The notes: generated from the letters alone by a model not told the origin. DNA of 64,000 nucleotides from Oceanospirillum linum (GCF_900182785.1 NZ_FXTS01000001.1:1-64000), one strand, 5' to 3'; shown: positions 1-8,683, numbered from the stretch's first letter. Made by a program: numbers and translations.

Positions 1-126
1 TCAACACTTTGTTTAAAACTTTTTGCTTTCATTCTAAACTCAACCAACCAGCTTAGCCAGAAAAAGAGCAAATAAAACAAGGAGTTAACCGTTGCTGGGA
101 GACTTGCTCCGTGACAACGAGGGCGA

Positions 127-154
127 ATTATACGCACAAAACGGGACAGCACAA
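127..154 (-). promoter_or_regulatory. Strong leftward promoter, probably of an rRNA operon outside the window
   Basis: Read on the minus strand there is a perfect -10 hexamer TATAAT (127-132) with a -35-like TTGTGC (149-154) at 16 bp spacing and a GC-rich discriminator after the -10. Further downstream the minus strand reads TGCTCTTTTT at 61-70, close to the boxA antitermination element of gammaproteobacterial rRNA leaders. No rRNA sequence is visible inside the window, so the assignment to an rRNA operon is an inference; a tRNA or ribosomal protein promoter is the alternative. Confidence 0.5.
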
Positions 155-213
155 CCCCCTTTTGTAAATTAATTACAAATTAATAAAACGGGCTTAAACC
201 CAGAAACTGAAAA

Positions 214-239
214 CCCCGGTTCTGATTCCAGAACCGGGG
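214..239 (-). terminator. Rho-independent terminator of fklB
   Basis: Perfect 11-bp stem (CCCCGGTTCTG / CAGAACCGGGG) with a 4-nt loop, followed on the minus strand by TTTTCAG. It lies about 60 bp past the fklB stop codon, in the correct orientation. Confidence 0.75.
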
Positions 240-299
240 CTTTCAGCAGCATATAAACAATGCAGCAGCACCGTCTATATAAGGCAGAGAGATATGCTG

Positions 300-911
300 T
301 TAAAGAATAGCCAGCAACTCTACTTCAAATACCAGCACGGAGTACGGAGGGATTGCACCCGCGCCGCGCTCACCGTAAGCCAGGTTCTGAGGAATCGTCA
401 GACGCCACTTGGAACCAACAGGCATTAGCTGTAGCGCTTCAACCCAACCCGCGATCACACCATTAACCGGGAATTCAGCAGGCTGATCACGAACAACAGA
501 GCTATCAAAAACCTCGCCATTGATCAGCTCACCATGGTAGTGAACACGAACTTTATCTGTCGCAGCAGGCTTCTCGCCCTCACCAACTGTGAGTACTTCA
601 TACTGCAGACCCGATTCCGTAATGGTAACGCCTTCTTTCTTAGCGTTATCAGCCAGATAGTTCTCGCCCGCCTCTACTGTTTCTTTATGGGCTTCTTTCT
701 GCTTTTCTGCCAAACGCTGCTGAATAACGTCAAAAGCTTCATGCAGCTCCATATCACTTAACTGACTTTCTTTACCTTCGTAGGCCTCGCGCAAACCCAG
801 AACGACCTGATCCAGCCCTAAACCCTCAATACCACTGCTTGCCAGCTGCTCGCCCATCTGACGACCAATGCCGTAACCTACTTTTGCTTCAACTGTATTC
901 AGTTCGCTCAT
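300..911 (-). CDS. fklB: FKBP-type peptidyl-prolyl cis-trans isomerase FklB
   Basis: This is a 203-residue protein, close to the usual FklB length of about 206. The N-terminal half (about 1-95) is the helical dimerisation region of the FklB/FkpA/Mip group. The C-terminal half is an FKBP domain with the VRVHYHGELINGEVFDSS segment, the AYGERGAGAIPP loop and the closing strand LVFEVELL, which form the prolyl-isomerase pocket. There is no signal peptide, so it should be a cytoplasmic folding catalyst, unlike FkpA. It is monocistronic, facing away from the bkd operon, with its own terminator at 214-239. The start codon is preceded by a modest purine-rich ribosome-binding site. Confidence 0.93.
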   Translation of the reverse strand: MSELNTVEAKVGYGIGRQMGEQLASSGIEGLGLDQVVLGLREAYEGKESQLSDMELHEAFDVIQQRLAEKQKEAHKETVEAGENYLADNAKKEGVTITESGLQYEVLTVGEGEKPAATDKVRVHYHGELINGEVFDSSVVRDQPAEFPVNGVIAGWVEALQLMPVGSKWRLTIPQNLAYGERGAGAIPPYSVLVFEVELLAIL

Positions 912-1065
912 TTTAAGGCTTACCCTTTGATTTTATTAAAATTCTATTCTACCACCCCTTTCAGCCAGATTCATCCGCCTCTCTGGAGCAGCTCCGGGTT
1001 ACATTCTCTGTAAACAGACGATTTTTCTGTTTTTATCTTTTCACGCAGCTTAATAAACCAATGAA

Positions 1066-1083
1066 GTTTACTTTTACGTAAAC
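1066..1083. promoter_or_regulatory. Candidate operator in the fklB-bkd intergenic region
   Basis: An 18-bp inverted repeat GTTTAC-N6-GTAAAC lies in the 400-bp gap between the divergent fklB and bkdA1. Palindromes of this size upstream of branched-chain amino-acid degradation genes are often sites for MerR- or TetR-family regulators such as LiuR, but no regulator gene is adjacent, so the cognate protein is unknown. Confidence 0.35.
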
Positions 1084-1203
1084 GTCTCTTATATTCCGAT
1101 ACACATGACATGGCATCACTGATTATAAAAAGCCTGTGTATTGGCTATATTAAAATCAGCAAGCCTGTTTCGTGTGCCTTATCGGGTACCGCACAATCGG
1201 GTC

Positions 1204-1259
1204 ACAGGCAACGGCTATTTGCCAGATAAGCCGTTACCGACATAATCGGTGCTGCCTGT
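1204..1259 (+). ncRNA. Possible structured leader of the bkd mRNA (three-way junction fold)
   Basis: Three mutually compatible helices lie in 56 nt just upstream of bkdA1. The closing stem is ACAGGCA (1204-1210) with TGCCTGT (1253-1259). The second is ACGGCT (1211-1216) with AGCCGT (1229-1234), and the third is ACCGA (1236-1240) with TCGGT (1246-1250). Together they make a compact three-way junction ending 50 nt before the start codon. I do not recognise a known riboswitch consensus, and chance formation is possible. Confidence 0.3.
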
Positions 1260-1309
1260 ACTTCTGACACAATCAGATGACTAATGACAAAAACAATAAA
1301 GGAAAGCTT

Positions 1310-2512
1310 ATGGCTAATTTAAAACAGTCCGCCAAGCAGTCCGAGGCTCCGGTGGTTCACAATCCTGTCTTTATCGATGGCAGCGATTTAACAACCCCTA
1401 CTCTCAAAATCCTTCGTCAGGATGGCTCTGTCTACGAGGGCGCTGAACTGCCAGATATCAACAAAGAGCTGGCACTGAAGATTTACGACACCTTTCAGTT
1501 TATCCGGGCTCTTGATGAGCGTATGGTCGCGGCACAGCGCCAAGGCCGCATCAGCTTCTACATGACCGAAATTGGTGAAGAGGCGGCGGATATCGGCAGC
1601 ACCGCTGCTCTGGCCGATGACGACATGATCATGGCTCAATACCGTGAGCAGGGTGCACTGGCATTCCGCGGCTTCCCCCTCGACCAGTTTATGAACCAGA
1701 TGTTCAGTAATGAAAAAGATCTTGGCAAAGGCCGCCAGATGCCGATCCACTATGGCTCAAAAGACCTTCATTACATGACCATCTCATCCCCTTTGGGCAC
1801 CCAGCTGCCCCAAGCCGTTGGTTACGCATACGGTTATAAGCTGGAAGAAAAAGATAACTGTGTTATCTGCTACTTTGGTGAAGGCGCAGCCTCAGAAGGT
1901 GACTTCCATGCCGCGATTAATATGGCAGGGGTATTCAAGGTACCTGCGATCTTTTTCTGCCGGAATAACGGCTATGCGATTTCCACACCGTCCAGTGAAC
2001 AGTTTGCCGGTGATGGTATTGCACCCCGTGCCGTAGCTTATGGTCTTAAAGCGATCCGCGTTGATGGCAATGATGTTCTGGCTGTTTTGAAGGCCACCCA
2101 GGAAGCCCGCAAGCTAGCGATTGAGCACAATCAGCCTGTTTTGATTGAAGCGATGACTTATCGCTTAGGCGCCCACTCTACCTCAGATGATCCATCCGGT
2201 TACCGCAGCAAAAAAGAGGAAGAAAAGTGGCGTGAGAAGGACCCGGTTCTGCGCTTCAAACACTGGCTGATTCAACAGGGCTGGTGGAGCGAAGAGCAGG
2301 ATGCCGATATTGCCGATGCCAAACGCAAAGCGGTTATGGCGGCAATGAAGGAAGCGGAAAAAGTAGCCGCCCCTCATCTTGATGATCTGATTACGGATGT
2401 CTATGACACCCCACCCAAACATCTTCAGGAACAGCTGGCTGAGCTAAAAGCTCACATCCGACAATACCCAGATGCCTACCCGAAGACTGCAGGGAGAATC
2501 GACCATGAGTAA
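1310..2512 (+). CDS. bkdA1: Branched-chain 2-oxoacid dehydrogenase E1 alpha subunit
   Basis: Alpha subunit of the thiamine-diphosphate-dependent E1 decarboxylase that acts on the 2-oxoacids of Val, Leu and Ile. The ThDP/Mg motif is GEGAASEGDFHAAINMAG followed by the CRNN motif. The substrate/ThDP segment FYMTEIGEEAADIG and the AHSTSDDPSGYR loop, which is the site of regulatory phosphorylation in mitochondrial homologues, are both present. The ATG at 1310 is chosen over the in-frame ATG at 1277 because AAAGGA at 1298-1303 is well spaced for it; the protein is then 400 residues, normal for the family. It is the first gene of bkdA1-A2-B and overlaps bkdA2 by 8 nt, suggesting translational coupling of the alpha2beta2 subunits. 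Confidence 0.93.
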   Translation: MANLKQSAKQSEAPVVHNPVFIDGSDLTTPTLKILRQDGSVYEGAELPDINKELALKIYDTFQFIRALDERMVAAQRQGRISFYMTEIGEEAADIGSTAALADDDMIMAQYREQGALAFRGFPLDQFMNQMFSNEKDLGKGRQMPIHYGSKDLHYMTISSPLGTQLPQAVGYAYGYKLEEKDNCVICYFGEGAASEGDFHAAINMAGVFKVPAIFFCRNNGYAISTPSSEQFAGDGIAPRAVAYGLKAIRVDGNDVLAVLKATQEARKLAIEHNQPVLIEAMTYRLGAHSTSDDPSGYRSKKEEEKWREKDPVLRFKHWLIQQGWWSEEQDADIADAKRKAVMAAMKEAEKVAAPHLDDLITDVYDTPPKHLQEQLAELKAHIRQYPDAYPKTAGRIDHE

Positions 2513-3482
2513 TATGAATCTGCTCCAGGCGGTCAATAACGCACTGGATATCGCCATGGAAAAAGAGCCTAAAACCGTCTGCTTTGGCGAAGATGTGGGA
2601 CACTTTGGTGGTGTTTTCCGTGCTACCAGTCACCTTCAGGAAAAATACGGTAAAAGTCGCTGCTTTAATACGCCGCTGACAGAGCAAGGCATTATTGGTT
2701 TTGCTAATGGCTTAGCCGCTGGCGGGCATAAGGCGATCGCTGAGATTCAGTTTGCCGATTATATCTTTCCCGCTTTCGATCAGATCGTGAATGAAGCCGC
2801 CAAGTTCCGTTACCGTTCCGGTAATGAGTTTAATGTTGGAGGCCTGACCATTCGCTCCCCTTATGGCGGCGGTATTCACGGAGGTCTGTATCACTCTCAG
2901 TCACCGGAAGCCTATTTTACCGGTACGCCGGGGCTGAAAGTGGTTATGCCACGCAACCCCTACCAGGCAAAAGGCCTGTTGCTGGCTTCGATCCGTGATG
3001 ACAACCCGGTTATATTCTTTGAACCCAAGCGCCTCTATCGCGCCTCTACCGGCGAAGTGCCGGAAGAAGATTATGAGCTGCCCCTGGGCAAAGCCGACAT
3101 CATGCAGGAGGGTCGCGATATCACAGTTCTGGGCTGGGGAGCTCAGATGGAGGTACTTGAGAAAGCGGTTGCCATGGCGGCAGAGGATGGTATCTCCTGC
3201 GAACTGATCGACCTGCGTACGCTGATGCCCTGGGATGTGGAAACCGTCACCCAGTCGGTACAGAAAACCGGCCGTTTACTGATCAGCCACGAAGCCCCTC
3301 TGTCCGGTGGCTTTGCCGGTGAGATCGCAGCAACGATTCAGGATACCTGCTTCCTCTCTCTGGAATCTCCAATCGCCCGGGTTACCGGTCTGGATACCCC
3401 CTTCCCGCTGGCTCACGATAAAGAGTATATGCCGGATCATCTGAAAAACTACGAAGCGATTAAACGCAGCGTCTCATTCTGA
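2505..3482 (+). CDS. bkdA2: Branched-chain 2-oxoacid dehydrogenase E1 beta subunit
   Basis: A 325-residue beta subunit of the bkd E1 heterotetramer. It has the transketolase pyrimidine-binding fold (FGEDVGHFGGVFRAT, then the LTEQGIIGFANGLA segment carrying the conserved ThDP-activating Glu) and a C-terminal transketolase domain from about residue 200. The ATG at 2505 has an AGGGAGA ribosome-binding site inside the end of bkdA1; an upstream in-frame start at 2472 lies within the alpha gene and lacks one. It sits between E1 alpha and E2, and the gap to bkdB is 18 bp. Function is clear from sequence and operon order. Confidence 0.94.
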   Translation: MSNMNLLQAVNNALDIAMEKEPKTVCFGEDVGHFGGVFRATSHLQEKYGKSRCFNTPLTEQGIIGFANGLAAGGHKAIAEIQFADYIFPAFDQIVNEAAKFRYRSGNEFNVGGLTIRSPYGGGIHGGLYHSQSPEAYFTGTPGLKVVMPRNPYQAKGLLLASIRDDNPVIFFEPKRLYRASTGEVPEEDYELPLGKADIMQEGRDITVLGWGAQMEVLEKAVAMAAEDGISCELIDLRTLMPWDVETVTQSVQKTGRLLISHEAPLSGGFAGEIAATIQDTCFLSLESPIARVTGLDTPFPLAHDKEYMPDHLKNYEAIKRSVSF

Positions 3483-3500
3483 TAACCGCAGGAGATCAAC

Positions 3501-5069
3501 ATGATTCAGGAATTTATTCTGCCGGATATTGGTGAAGGCATCGTAGAGTGTGAGCTGGTCGAATGGCTGGTAAAAGAAGGTGATATTATCTCGGAAGATC
3601 AGCCCGTGGCGGATGTGATGACTGATAAAGCCTTGGTTCAGATTCCGGCTATGCATCACGGCAAAGTGGTGAAGCTGCACTATAAGCAAGGCGAGATCGC
3701 CAAAGTACATGCACCTCTGTTTGCGGTGGAGGTTGAAGCTGAAACAGAAGCAACAGGCACCTCAACCGAAGCCGCTAAAACCCAAGGTACGGCGACACCG
3801 GATACAGCAACCACAGGCAAGCGCAGTAAAGACTTTATTCTGCCGGATATTGGTGAGGGTATCGTTGAGTGTGAGCTGGTGGAGTGGTTGGTTAAAGAAG
3901 GCGACTGGGTAGAGGAAGACCAGCCCGTTGCCGATGTAATGACCGATAAAGCGCTGGTGCAGATCCCCTGCATGGATCAGGGCCGCATCAGCAAGCTCTA
4001 TTATAAGCAGGGTGAAATCGCCAGAGTACACGCCCCACTGTTTGAGATCGAAATTGAAGATGACGCTCAGCCAGCTGCACCGGCAGCCGTAGCCGCAAAC
4101 ACCGCTGCCGAGACGATTCAGCCAGCACAGGCTACAGGTGCGTCGCCGGTTGCTCAGGGCAAAGCGCTGGCCAGCCCTGCGGTTCGCCGTATCGCGCGGG
4201 AGCATAATGTCGATATCAGTCTGGTAAAAGGTTCCGGCAAAGATGGCCGTGTGCTGAAGTCCGATATGCAGGCCTATGTCGATGCCGGTCATCAGAACCC
4301 GACAGCAGCTGAACAGACTACAAACTCTGCGCCTCAGACAGCAAACAGCCAAAGCGCTGGCAAGGAAGATCGCGTTGAGCCGATCCGCGGGATTAAAGCT
4401 GCCATGGCGAAACAGATGGTCAACTCGGTATCCACCATTCCGCACTTTACCTATGCAGAAGATATGGATATTACCGACCTGATCGCCCTGCGTAAGAAGC
4501 TGAAACCGGGTATGGAAGCCAAGGGTGTCAAACTAACCCTGATGCCGTTCTTTATGAAAGCGATGGCCTTAGCGATACAGGAATATCCTGTGCTGAACAG
4601 TCGGATTAATGACGACTGTACCGAGCTGACCTATTTGAGCAGCGTGAACATCGGTATGGCGGTGGATACCCCCATTGGTCTTTTGGTACCCAACGTGAAG
4701 AATGTTCAGGATCTGAGCATCAAAGAGATCGCACAGGAAGTTTCCCGTCTGACGGAAGCCGCCCGTGCCGGTCGTGTCGGCCAGGACGACCTGAAAGGTG
4801 GCACCATCAGCATCTCCAATATCGGAGCCTTGGGTGGCACAGTGGCCACACCGATCATCAATAAGCCGGAAGCGGCCATCGTGGCACTGGGGCGTACTCA
4901 GTCTCTGCCACGGTTTGATGCCTCAGGTGCAGTGACTGCAAGGGATATTATGCAGGTCAGCTGGTCCGGAGATCACCGGATTATCGACGGTGGCACCATT
5001 GCCCGCTTCTGTAACCTCTGGAAAGCGTACCTGGAAGATCCCACCGCGATGCTGGTCGACCTTCACTGA
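3501..5069 (+). CDS. bkdB: Branched-chain 2-oxoacid dehydrogenase E2 with two lipoyl domains
   Basis: Dihydrolipoyl acyltransferase core of the complex, 522 residues. Two lipoyl domains (about 1-80 and 110-185) each carry the VMTDKALVQIP motif, with lipoylation expected on Lys43 and Lys150. An Ala/Thr/Gln-rich linker leads to the peripheral subunit-binding domain (about 225-262, ASPAVRRIAREHNVDIS), and the acyltransferase domain follows from about 295, ending with the catalytic SGDHRIIDGG. Typical proteobacterial BkdB has one lipoyl domain and about 420-430 residues, so the extra module explains the length. No E3 (lpdV) gene follows; the complex presumably uses a lipoamide dehydrogenase encoded elsewhere. 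A strong terminator ends the operon. Confidence 0.94.
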   Translation: MIQEFILPDIGEGIVECELVEWLVKEGDIISEDQPVADVMTDKALVQIPAMHHGKVVKLHYKQGEIAKVHAPLFAVEVEAETEATGTSTEAAKTQGTATPDTATTGKRSKDFILPDIGEGIVECELVEWLVKEGDWVEEDQPVADVMTDKALVQIPCMDQGRISKLYYKQGEIARVHAPLFEIEIEDDAQPAAPAAVAANTAAETIQPAQATGASPVAQGKALASPAVRRIAREHNVDISLVKGSGKDGRVLKSDMQAYVDAGHQNPTAAEQTTNSAPQTANSQSAGKEDRVEPIRGIKAAMAKQMVNSVSTIPHFTYAEDMDITDLIALRKKLKPGMEAKGVKLTLMPFFMKAMALAIQEYPVLNSRINDDCTELTYLSSVNIGMAVDTPIGLLVPNVKNVQDLSIKEIAQEVSRLTEAARAGRVGQDDLKGGTISISNIGALGGTVATPIINKPEAAIVALGRTQSLPRFDASGAVTARDIMQVSWSGDHRIIDGGTIARFCNLWKAYLEDPTAMLVDLH

Positions 5070-5112
5070 TCGCGTCGCCTGACTAAAGTGCAGATCAGCA
5101 CATAGGACGCGG

Positions 5113-5154
5113 AGCAAACAGGCACCTGAAGTAAATTCCGGTGCCTGTTTTGCT
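5113..5154 (+). terminator. Terminator of the bkd operon
   Basis: An 11-bp uninterrupted stem AAACAGGCACC / GGTGCCTGTTT, extended by AGC/GCT around one bulged T, with a 13-nt loop and a T-rich 3' side. It follows bkdB by about 45 bp and separates it from the kinase gene. Confidence 0.75.
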
Positions 5155-5242
5155 TTTATCGTCAGGCACATAAAGAAACACTAAGCCGCTATCATAGAAG
5201 AGAAACATTAAGCCACCACTTCAACCAGTAGCAGGGTTGCTT

Positions 5243-7120
5243 ATGCCAGAGAATACCGCAGCAAAGACAAACAACAAGACTGAATACGACTCCCAGCTAC
5301 AACACTTCTATATCAATGAAGAGCAGTCGATCTACCTGATGAGCCATCAGGATGCCCAGAAAATTAAAGATTGGGTAGACCTCTGTGAAAGCCAGCTGCG
5401 CCAACATGGCTTCAGCCAGATCGAGTTTATCGGCAAGGGTGCTTATGGCTTTGTCTTCGGTGGCCTGTCACCGGCAGGTAATCACTACGTCTTTAAATTC
5501 TCCCGAATCAATCTGCCCCAGCATATTCAGGATAGACTCGAAGAAGAAGCCTGGATGCAACAACAGCTGGATCATGACAATATTCCGGCGGTTATTGAAT
5601 ACACCCGAATCAAGAAGCAATCCATACTGATTATGGAACGGGCAAAAGGGATGGATCTGGAGCAGTTCAGCCTGAAACATGGCCCCTTACCGCCACGGCT
5701 AGTGGTGAGCATTGCCGCTCAACTACGGGATATTCTCTGGGCAATGCGTACCTTTCAGGAACAAAGCCCGGATGGGCAAGGCGATATTAAACCTATCGTT
5801 CATGGCGACATCAAACCCTCTAATGTCGTCATCGACCCGGAGACCGAAACTGTAAAACTCATCGACTGGGGCTCCAGCGTCTTTGCACAACTGGATAGCC
5901 AAGGACAACCGGTGGGAGATACCGGTATCAACATGATGAGCGCCGACCATCAGCACACCAACGCCAAGCTGGGGGACGTCTACTTTATTGGTGAAGAGCA
6001 GCTGAACGGCACCCTCTCCTCTCCCCGATTTGATGAACAGGGCACCGCAGGGACACTGTACGCCATCGCCTCCGGCCAATCCTGCCGCTACGGCCATAAA
6101 GCCATACCGGCAACCGCCCTGGGGCTTCCCATCGAGTTCGCCCGCACCCTGCAAACCCTGCTGGATGATGACCCACGAAAGCGCCAGCAGGCCGGAGATT
6201 ACTTTATCCGCGAGATGCCCAGGATGCGGCATCTGGTTTTTGGCGAAGATCAGTGGCCCAGCCACAAGCCCCTGGTGCCGGTGTGGAGTCACCAGAAGAC
6301 CGTCGCCATTGACACCGTGGTCTACAACTCCCGCAAAACCTTTCTGCGGGAAGAGCAACAGGATCATTACCTGGCGGATGTGAACGATGTCGAGCTGGAG
6401 AAATACTATAAGAACTTTATGCACGGCATGGGCAAAACTGAGCGGGCCTTCCTTGCCAGTATCAGCCGCTTAGGTAAGTACCCACTTGTTGGCGGGCTGG
6501 GGATTCACTGGGATGAGAAAGGCGTGCATATCGATTCCAGCCTTAACCTCTATGAACCTGAGCTGCAACCGGCGTTTACCGCAGCGGTAAACAACATGGT
6601 ACATCTCGCCCGCTCAATTCATCGGGTAGGGATCTTCAAATGCTGTATGTTTAACGCCCGTGTCACCCTGCATATGGAGCAGGACAACCCGGACAAGCCG
6701 TTTAAAGCCCCGGACAATGCGGAAATACCCTTTGAGGTCACACCCGCACCACCGGTGGAGGAACCCAGCCGCCTGCACTCCTATTTTGAAGATGGTGAAG
6801 ACCCGGAAGAACTCCTGGTACTGCCCGACCCGATCCGAAAACAGGTGGAGCGCCTGAACCAGATCCGCCATACCGGCTGTATTATTTTTGAGAGCCTGCC
6901 CAGACACCTCAAACTGCACAGTTATTATGTGCTGCTGGATGAGAGCAAAGAGGAAGAGTTTCGGGATGCACTGCGGATTATTCTGGAGAATATTCCCCTG
7001 ATTGACGGTCAGGGGATTTCAGGGTTTATGAAACTGCCCTATAAAAATACGCGCAGCTTTAGCCATCTGGAATGCCAGCCGGATCATTTCTACCCGAGGA
7101 ATCCGAAAGAGCAGTTGTGA
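5243..7120 (+). CDS. Eukaryotic-like serine/threonine protein kinase
   Basis: 625 residues from the ATG at 5243 (GCAGGG ribosome-binding site at 5231-5236; the TTG at 5237 has no room for one). The N-terminal part is a protein-kinase fold: Gly-rich loop IGKGAYGFVF (63-72), ATP-binding Lys85 in YVFKF, catalytic loop VHGDIKPSNVVID (186-198; Asp189, Lys191, Asn194) and metal-binding DWG (208-210) in place of DFG. All residues needed for catalysis are present. The region after about 330 is not a domain I recognise, and there is no clear membrane anchor, unlike PknB-type receptors. It stands alone between two terminators, with no phosphatase or FHA partner next to it. The substrate is unknown. Confidence 0.85.
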   Translation: MPENTAAKTNNKTEYDSQLQHFYINEEQSIYLMSHQDAQKIKDWVDLCESQLRQHGFSQIEFIGKGAYGFVFGGLSPAGNHYVFKFSRINLPQHIQDRLEEEAWMQQQLDHDNIPAVIEYTRIKKQSILIMERAKGMDLEQFSLKHGPLPPRLVVSIAAQLRDILWAMRTFQEQSPDGQGDIKPIVHGDIKPSNVVIDPETETVKLIDWGSSVFAQLDSQGQPVGDTGINMMSADHQHTNAKLGDVYFIGEEQLNGTLSSPRFDEQGTAGTLYAIASGQSCRYGHKAIPATALGLPIEFARTLQTLLDDDPRKRQQAGDYFIREMPRMRHLVFGEDQWPSHKPLVPVWSHQKTVAIDTVVYNSRKTFLREEQQDHYLADVNDVELEKYYKNFMHGMGKTERAFLASISRLGKYPLVGGLGIHWDEKGVHIDSSLNLYEPELQPAFTAAVNNMVHLARSIHRVGIFKCCMFNARVTLHMEQDNPDKPFKAPDNAEIPFEVTPAPPVEEPSRLHSYFEDGEDPEELLVLPDPIRKQVERLNQIRHTGCIIFESLPRHLKLHSYYVLLDESKEEEFRDALRIILENIPLIDGQGISGFMKLPYKNTRSFSHLECQPDHFYPRNPKEQL

Positions 7121-7139
7121 TCAGTGTCTGATAGGAAAA

Positions 7140-7170
7140 AACCTCTCCGAGCTGGAGAGGTTGCTTTTTT
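7140..7170 (+). terminator. Terminator after the kinase gene
   Basis: Perfect 9-bp stem AACCTCTCC / GGAGAGGTT with loop GAGCT, followed by a run of six T residues. It lies 20 bp downstream of the kinase stop codon. Confidence 0.85.
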
Positions 7171-7276
7171 GGGAGCATAACCTACCCAAAACATTGGCTT
7201 AGTAAGCAGCCTTTTTTTAAGAAAAACGGCAGCTTTACTAAGCCCACATGTTTTAACTTTTTATATTAAAATACTC

Positions 7277-8455
7277 TCAGTTAACTTTTATTGTAGCTAT
7301 TAAATCTTTAGCCACCTGGCGAGCTAACTGAGACCTAACCTCTCTTGAGTTAGTCCATTTTTTCTCACAGCGCCCCGAGCTGATAGATGGCTTTAATAAA
7401 TCCACACTATATTCAAAGCTAGGGAAATCAACTGACTTTCCAAACCTGTTTTGTCGAGCAATAGAAGTGTTATTATCCGACACGAACCTCCTGATATCCC
7501 CCAGATTGGAGACATATTCTCTACTACCCATCTCAACAGATAAATCATGAACACCTGAGCTAAATTCATTAAGCTCGTGCTCACCAATCCAAGTAATCGC
7601 CCCAGTTTTCACATAAATCAATTTCGCATTCAGCTGGGATGAAATTACAGCACAGCGAACAATTGAATTCTCATTACTTTCAAAATCACTTTTGATTCCC
7701 GGGTTCTTTCTGACAAATTCCCTGACACTACTGATATGACGAAGGTCTTTATATATACTTGTCTTTTTCTCAGTATCAAACAAATTAATTTGAAGTATAT
7801 AATCCGCCTTAATATCCCCAGATTCTGCAGCCCTAATAACTTCTGATATATCCGTTAATTCTTTATCACCTTCTTGTCTTGTCTTACCCGCTGATGCTGA
7901 CTGCAGCTTATCTTTAAATAACTTTATCTCATCTGCATATTCTATCGAATTTATTTCCTTATCATCATACTTCCTTTTTAATTCCTCCAGAACAGGCTGA
8001 ATTTCAGGGGCAACTTGAGAATGAAGGCATCTGAATTCATTCAAATTACAACGTGATTCATCACGAAGGGTTCTAAGCTTAGCTTCAAATTTTGACCTAC
8101 TCAGAACATCAAAACCTTTCCTTATTAACTCTTTTTCAATTTGCTGCTCTGCTAAATTGAAAAAATCTTTTGTTTTAAAATCTTGATTAATTGCATTACT
8201 CTCAGCCTGTTCTTCGAACAATTTCGAAGGGACATTAATTACAATAGAGCTGCCTGAATCAATATTACGGGAAAAGTTCTGTACCACGTTATCGTAAATA
8301 TCAATTTTATCGTCAAATTTTACATCCACATCAATTAGATCAACCTTATCTTCAGGTATCACTGGCATTGATAATAGAGGCGCATACTTTGGAGCACTGG
8401 TACAACCTGCAAGCAGGGCCAACAAAGAAATCATTATTATTTTATATTTTTTCAT
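7277..8455 (-). CDS. Putative outer-membrane or periplasmic lipoprotein, function unknown
   Basis: 392 residues with a classical lipoprotein signal: Lys-rich start, hydrophobic stretch MISLLALLAGC and lipobox LAGC, so Cys18 should be lipidated. The mature part is mostly polar with charged helical stretches and no family I recognise. The start at 8455 has a GAGAGA ribosome-binding site. The gene is clearly AT-richer than its neighbours and uses many AAA, AAT and ATA codons, unlike the adjacent kinase, suggesting recent acquisition. It lies at the edge of an accessory island with transposase relics immediately upstream. No functional partner is visible. Confidence 0.7.
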   Translation of the reverse strand: MKKYKIIMISLLALLAGCTSAPKYAPLLSMPVIPEDKVDLIDVDVKFDDKIDIYDNVVQNFSRNIDSGSSIVINVPSKLFEEQAESNAINQDFKTKDFFNLAEQQIEKELIRKGFDVLSRSKFEAKLRTLRDESRCNLNEFRCLHSQVAPEIQPVLEELKRKYDDKEINSIEYADEIKLFKDKLQSASAGKTRQEGDKELTDISEVIRAAESGDIKADYILQINLFDTEKKTSIYKDLRHISSVREFVRKNPGIKSDFESNENSIVRCAVISSQLNAKLIYVKTGAITWIGEHELNEFSSGVHDLSVEMGSREYVSNLGDIRRFVSDNNTSIARQNRFGKSVDFPSFEYSVDLLKPSISSGRCEKKWTNSREVRSQLARQVAKDLIATIKVN

Positions 8456-8573
8456 GTAGTTCTCTCAGATTTATTTTAATATAAAGCCGCTAAGAGCGAC
8501 CGAGAAATCGCGCAACGAGCTTGAGACCCTGTGATCAAAACCAGATAATTTACCACAATCAAAAGAGATTTTG

Positions 8574-8683
8574 TGGGGTATCAGAGATACTGATCTGCTC
8601 ATTCTGTGTACGAGTCATAGTGTGATCCTCTGCAATGTCACCAGTATTTTTAAGTCTAGATCAAATATTTTAGGGACACCCAT
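8574..8683 (-). pseudogene. Relic of the 5' end of an HUH-type transposase gene (copy B)
   Basis: On the minus strand this carries the same leader as the neighbouring copy: TTGATCTA, CTTAAA, ACTGGTGA, GGATCACAC, then an ATG at 8618. The first 15 codons, MTRTQNEQISISDTP, align with MPRARHGQISTAD-P of copy A. Similarity stops after the DTP codons and a stop follows shortly. It is therefore only the leader and first codons of a second member of the same transposase family, too short for routine gene calling. Confidence 0.65.
8673..8683 (+). repeat. Left 11-bp inverted repeat of a degenerate transposable element
   Basis: GGGACACCCAT here is the exact reverse complement of ATGGGTGTCCC at 9279-9289. 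The pair brackets transposase relic copy A, marking a candidate 617-bp element. Confidence 0.5.

Noticed and set aside
1204..1259. c-di-GMP-I (GEMM) riboswitch
   Set aside because: The conserved GEMM core bases around the helices are missing; only the three-helix layout is similar.
3762..4445. 227-codon open frame antisense to bkdB
   Set aside because: It lies entirely inside a well-supported gene, its protein has no recognisable motif, and its composition mirrors the codon bias of the sense strand.
5723..6424. 233-codon open frame antisense to the protein kinase
   Set aside because: It overlaps conserved kinase motifs on the other strand; there is no ribosome-binding site or family similarity.
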